NCBI GenBank assembly: GCA_018064725.1
Contig: JAGHUQ010000014.1
Location: forward strand, 1 to 43,044
DNA length: 43,044 nt
Source of the DNA: Candidatus Cryptobacteroides caccocaballi
Lineage (GTDB): Bacteria; Bacteroidota; Bacteroidia; Bacteroidales; UBA932
Direction of reading: 5' to 3'
In this document: in pieces, positions 38,748 to 43,044 of the stretch
Layout of the letters: every line of letters begins with the position of its first letter
Position numbering within the stretch: the stretch's first letter is position 1
Program-made: the position numbers and the translations under genes
The notes under the pieces: generated by a model
Database searches by the model: none
Seen by the model: the letters and a program-made list of their open reading frames with translations, nothing else
What the model was told of the DNA's origin: nothing

Positions 38748-39743
38748 ATGGGAAGAAGAACACCATACAGCATGGTTCTGGCGACAGTCGTACTGGCTCT
38801 CGCCGTCGCTGACATACTCTGGGGAGGAAATGCAGGATGCGATGCCTTCATCATCACCAGAATACGACTCCCACGCGTGCTCGTAGCGCTGATTTCCGGT
38901 GCCGGGCTTGCCCTGAGCGGCCTCCAGATGCAGAGTGTCTTCCGCAACCCACTCGCCGACCCGCACATAATGGGAGTAAGCGCCGGCGCGGGACTGGGCG
39001 CTGCGACAGCCCTCCTCCTCGGAAGCGCCGGCGCGGCTGGCCTCACGTCCGCAGGAGCTGCAGTGACGGGGGGCATGACTCTCGCAGCCGCAGCATTCCT
39101 CGGTGCAGCCATGTCAGCAGCACTGGTAATGGCAGTATCGACAAAGGCAAAGTCAACATCCACACTGCTGATCTTCGGAATAATGCTCGGATTCATCATT
39201 AATGCCATCGTAGCGATACTCCAATTCAGCAGCAACTCCGAATCCCTGAAAGCCTATTACAGCTGGGCTGCAGGCAGCTTCAGCAACTGCAGCTGGGGTC
39301 AGGTCATCACAATGTCCTGCTGTCTGGCAGCAGGGCTCATATTGGCAGCAAGCAACATCAGAGGCCTCAACATCATACTTTTCGGAGACGAATACGCAGA
39401 ACTGTCGGGAGCCAAGACAAAGCGCATACGTCTCAGCGCAATGGCGGCATGCTGCCTGATGACAGCTGCAGTGACAGCTTTCTGCGGCCCCCTCGGCTTC
39501 GTCGGGATAGTCGCTCCGCACATCGCAAGAAGAATCTCCGGTAGAAAGTTCTGCTCTGACCACAGCAAGACGATACCGACCTCCATGCTGGCAGGCGCAG
39601 GTCTTTGTATCACCGCCGACCTCGCATCGCAGTTATGGTCAAGACTGGTGTCGCCCATCCCTGTCGGCAGCTGCCTCGCCATCATAGGCATACCACTCAT
39701 CTTCATCATCCTCATCGGAGGAAACAACAACGACATCAATTAG
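38748..39743 (+). CDS. FecCD/BtuC-family iron-siderophore/cobalamin ABC transporter permease
   Basis: 331 aa; RLPRVLVALISGAGLALSGLQMQSVFRNPLADPHIMGVSAGAGLGA; GPLGFVGIVAPHIAR. Confidence 0.92.
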   Translation: MGRRTPYSMVLATVVLALAVADILWGGNAGCDAFIITRIRLPRVLVALISGAGLALSGLQMQSVFRNPLADPHIMGVSAGAGLGAATALLLGSAGAAGLTSAGAAVTGGMTLAAAAFLGAAMSAALVMAVSTKAKSTSTLLIFGIMLGFIINAIVAILQFSSNSESLKAYYSWAAGSFSNCSWGQVITMSCCLAAGLILAASNIRGLNIILFGDEYAELSGAKTKRIRLSAMAACCLMTAAVTAFCGPLGFVGIVAPHIARRISGRKFCSDHSKTIPTSMLAGAGLCITADLASQLWSRLVSPIPVGSCLAIIGIPLIFIILIGGNNNDIN

Positions 39744-39747
39744 CACA

Positions 39748-40455
39748 GTGAACGACCAGACCATAATACAGGCAGAGAATGCGAGCATAGGATATGGGAA
39801 TCATATCCTATGCAAAGGCATAAGCTTCGAGATCCAGCGAGGCGACTGCATCCTGCTATGCGGTCCGAACGGCAGCGGAAAGACCACCCTCCTGCGCACA
39901 ATCGCAGACGGCAGCATACTAGACGGGCATGGCAGCGATAGAGTCATGGTCCCGACCGGAATACCGAAGGTCATGGGGTTCACCCTGCGCGAGTTCGTAA
40001 GCACATCACTTTACAGGGAAAGCAGTTGGAGAGGACGCATAGGACAGAAGATGGAAACAAAAATGGATGAAGTCCTCGACATGCTTGGACTTTCAGAGCT
40101 CCAGGGCCATGACATCTCCACCCTCAGCGACGGAGAATTCCAGAAAGGGACCATAGCCGCCGCCCTCTGCCGCACCGGAGAAAACGCATGCATACTGCTC
40201 GACGAGCCGAGCTCCTTCCTCGACCCGGAGAACAAGGCGATGATATTCCGCACCCTCCGAAGGATTGCAGAAGACAACGGAACAGCCTTCGTATTCTCAA
40301 CCCACGACGTCGCCGCAGCCCTGCCATCCTGCACCGCGGCCTGGGCCATCGGCAGGGACGGACAGTTCCGCAGCGGACGTGAAACAAAATTTGAGGTGAT
40401 TTCTTCAATATTCTCCGACAAAAGCCTTATCTTTGGGAATTCGACAGAATTCTGA
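39748..40455 (+). CDS. ABC transporter ATP-binding protein (FecE/BtuD-like)
   Basis: 235 aa, GTG start; CGPNGSGKTTLLRTI, ISTLSDGEFQKGTIAAAL, LLDEPSSFLDPE. Confidence 0.88.
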   Translation: MNDQTIIQAENASIGYGNHILCKGISFEIQRGDCILLCGPNGSGKTTLLRTIADGSILDGHGSDRVMVPTGIPKVMGFTLREFVSTSLYRESSWRGRIGQKMETKMDEVLDMLGLSELQGHDISTLSDGEFQKGTIAAALCRTGENACILLDEPSSFLDPENKAMIFRTLRRIAEDNGTAFVFSTHDVAAALPSCTAAWAIGRDGQFRSGRETKFEVISSIFSDKSLIFGNSTEF

Positions 40456-43044
40456 TGAAACAAAGACTATTCCTGATAGACGGACACGCACTTGTATTCA
40501 AGATGTACTATGCGTTTCTCAGACGTCCTATGATCAATTCCAAGGGCGCTGACATGTCCATCCTGTACGGCTTTACCAAATACCTCCTCGAGATGATCGA
40601 GAAGGAACAGCCTACCCATCTGGCCGTATCCTTCGACCCTCCGGGAGGAACATTCCGTAACCAGATGTACCCCGAGTACAAGGCCAACAGGGATGCTACC
40701 CCGCAACTCGTGATTGATGCGCTCCAACCGCTGACCGAGATCTGCCAGGCACTCCGCATCCCCGTTCTCATGATGATGGGCTTCGAGGCAGACGACGTAA
40801 TCGGTTCGATGGCGAAGCGCGCAGAGAAGGAAGGTTTCGAGGTCTACATGGTCACCCCTGACAAGGACTATGGCCAGCTCATCTCCGAAAACATATACCA
40901 ATACAAACCTGGCAAGGGAGGTGACGAAAGAGAGATTTTCGGAATCAGGGAAGTCTGCGAGAAATATGGCATAGAAAGGCCTGAGCAGGTAATCGACATG
41001 CTCGCCATCTGCGGCGACTCCGCCGACAACGTTCCCGGAGTCAAAGGCGTCGGGGAGGTCGGAGCAAGCAAGCTTATCGCGAAGTACGGCACTCTCGAGA
41101 ACATCTATGCTCACCTGGATGAGCTCACTGCCAGCCAGAGGGCAAAGTTCGAGGACGCGAAAGGCCATATCGCTCTCAGCAAGCAGCTTGTGACGATAAA
41201 GACCGACATTGAAATCGAGACCCCGACCGAGGCTATGGCCCTCGATGGAGTCGTCGACGCAAAGGCGACTGAGCTCTTCGACTTCTATGAGTTCGGTTCA
41301 CTCAAGCGCCACCTCAAGAAGCTCTGTGTCGACGGCGCTCTCACCTGCGACATACCGGTCGTGGAAGACAAGCCCGAGTTCAGCTTCGAAGAAAGCGACG
41401 CCGCTACGGTATGCAAGGCCGCAAAAGAAGCAGGAAGGTGCGCAATCAGCATATATGAAGACGGCAGAGTATGCATGGCCGCCGCCGGAAAGGTAGCGTC
41501 TGACCATGCAGACAGCTTTGCGGAGGTCCTTTCTGATGCAGCAATTGCAAAATACGGATATGAGCTCAAGCCGCAGATCAAGATATGCCGTGGCATAGAA
41601 GGACGCCTGATGGACATAGCGCTCATGGACTATCTCGTAAATCCGGAAAAGAGCCACAAGCTGGACATGCTCTGCAAGACCGAGCTGGGAATAGACCTCG
41701 CCGTCGATGAAGAAAAGCCAGCTCAGACCTCATTCTCGCTTTTCGACGAAATCCCTGACGAGGTGGAAAGTACCGATTCGGGAAAGACACGCGAGACAGC
41801 ACTGCTTTTCGAGCTTGGAAGGAAGAAGGAGGAAGAGCTCGCCGCCCATGACCTCACGAAACTCTTCGACGAGATGGAGGAGCCGCTCATAAGAGTGCTC
41901 GCCGGCATGGAAGAGGAAGGTGTCAAGGTGGATCTCAGCATACTCAGGCAGTTCGCCGACACCCTCAGGCAGGAAGTCGCTGAGCGCGAGGACAGGATTC
42001 GCGAAATGGTGGACGAACCATCGCTGAACATACTCTCGCCGAAGCAGATAGGCATCGTTCTCTTCGAGAAGCTCGCACTCGACCCAAAGGTCAAGAAAAG
42101 CAAGACCGGAGCATACCCGACCGATGAGGAGACCCTTCTGGATCTCGCCGACCGCCATCCGGTAATCAACGAGATATTGGAATTCAGGGCAGCCAAGAAA
42201 CTGCTCTCAACCTATATTGAACCATTCCCGGAGTTCGTCAACCGGCGCACGGGGAAGATACACACCACCTTCAACCAGGCGCTCACCGCGACCGGACGCC
42301 TCAGTTCGTCAAAACCTAACCTCCAGAACATCCCTATCCGTACGGAAAGGGGCAAGGAGATACGCAAGGCCTTCGTCCCGAGCCGCCCGGACGGCATCAT
42401 AATGTCTGCCGACTACTCCCAGATTGAGCTAAGGATCATGGCACATCTATGCCAGGACCAGCACCTCATCGCATCCTTCAACGCCGGCGTCGATGTCCAC
42501 AAGGCCACCGCTGCGAAGATATTCAAAGTAGACGCATCGGAAGTGACATCCGACCAGAGACGAATCGCGAAGACCGCGAATTTCGGCATCATGTACGGAA
42601 TATCCTCATTCGGACTTGCACAGAGGCTGAAGGTCTCACGCTCCGAGGCAAAGCAGATCATCGACGACTATTTCGAATCCTTCCCATCCATCAGGATGTT
42701 CATCAACGACACCCTCACCGCAGCACGCGAGAACGGATACGTTGAGACACTTTTCGGAAGAAGGAGATATGTCCCTGACGTGAACGCCAAGAACGGAACG
42801 GTGCGGGCACTCGCAGAGAGGAACGCCGTGAACGCCCCTATCCAGGGAACCTCCGCCGACATCATCAAGATTGCGATGATAAACGTCGACAGGAGGATAC
42901 GCGAAGCCGGCCTGAAGAGCCGCATGGTACTCCAGATCCACGACGAACTCGTATTCGACGCCGTGATGGAAGAAGCAGAAACATTGAAGAACATCATAAC
43001 CGAGGAGATGGAGAACGTCATCAAGCTCTCGATCCCGCTCACAG
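40455..43044 (+). CDS. polA: DNA polymerase I, 3' end outside the window
   Basis: Open frame from ATG at 40455 (TGATG overlap with preceding stop) to window end: MKQRLFLIDGHALVFKMYYAFLRRP...DKDYGQL (5' nuclease), TATGRLSSSKPNLQNIPIR, SADYSQIELRIMAHL, RRIAKTANFGIMYG, QIHDELVFD (family A polymerase). Confidence 0.95.
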   Translation, partial: MKQRLFLIDGHALVFKMYYAFLRRPMINSKGADMSILYGFTKYLLEMIEKEQPTHLAVSFDPPGGTFRNQMYPEYKANRDATPQLVIDALQPLTEICQALRIPVLMMMGFEADDVIGSMAKRAEKEGFEVYMVTPDKDYGQLISENIYQYKPGKGGDEREIFGIREVCEKYGIERPEQVIDMLAICGDSADNVPGVKGVGEVGASKLIAKYGTLENIYAHLDELTASQRAKFEDAKGHIALSKQLVTIKTDIEIETPTEAMALDGVVDAKATELFDFYEFGSLKRHLKKLCVDGALTCDIPVVEDKPEFSFEESDAATVCKAAKEAGRCAISIYEDGRVCMAAAGKVASDHADSFAEVLSDAAIAKYGYELKPQIKICRGIEGRLMDIALMDYLVNPEKSHKLDMLCKTELGIDLAVDEEKPAQTSFSLFDEIPDEVESTDSGKTRETALLFELGRKKEEELAAHDLTKLFDEMEEPLIRVLAGMEEEGVKVDLSILRQFADTLRQEVAEREDRIREMVDEPSLNILSPKQIGIVLFEKLALDPKVKKSKTGAYPTDEETLLDLADRHPVINEILEFRAAKKLLSTYIEPFPEFVNRRTGKIHTTFNQALTATGRLSSSKPNLQNIPIRTERGKEIRKAFVPSRPDGIIMSADYSQIELRIMAHLCQDQHLIASFNAGVDVHKATAAKIFKVDASEVTSDQRRIAKTANFGIMYGISSFGLAQRLKVSRSEAKQIIDDYFESFPSIRMFINDTLTAARENGYVETLFGRRRYVPDVNAKNGTVRALAERNAVNAPIQGTSADIIKIAMINVDRRIREAGLKSRMVLQIHDELVFDAVMEEAETLKNIITEEMENVIKLSIPLT

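Noticed and set aside
40467-41168. 233-aa minus strand ORF inside polA
   Set aside because: Overlaps the strongly supported polA frame that the track omitted at the window edge

Overview
Chromosomal window from a Bacteroidota genome, very probably Bacteroidales (inferred from TAnnTTTG -7 promoter boxes and gene families such as SPOR lipoprotein, DUF3822, DUF4293 and YitT). Gene density is high and most genes are housekeeping: ettA, leuS, phoH, gyrA, a clpC/clpA-type ATPase, fabF-like, prfA, mazG, nrnA-like DHH, rsmD, ybaK-like, tpiA, tyrS, rbfA and polA. The polA gene is cut by the right edge and is missing from the ORF track. I saw no rRNA, tRNA, CRISPR array, prophage or transposase. The most interesting non-housekeeping signals are: (1) two intergenic elements (24831-24945 and 33303-33438) that share one complex fold and conserved purine-rich joining segments (GGGAGGG...GCGAAG) while their stems differ in sequence, a covariation-like signature of a structured RNA or palindromic element family; (2) an M28-fold protein fused to a TonB C-terminal domain whose metal and catalytic residues are mostly replaced; (3) an unlisted 39-aa ORF antisense to the clpC 3' end with its own TAnnTTTG box; (4) a 5'-truncated GH127 remnant; (5) interlocked divergent promoters and nearly leaderless starts; (6) a PolA with an eroded proofreading domain. 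All functional statements are from reading the sequence; no searches were run.
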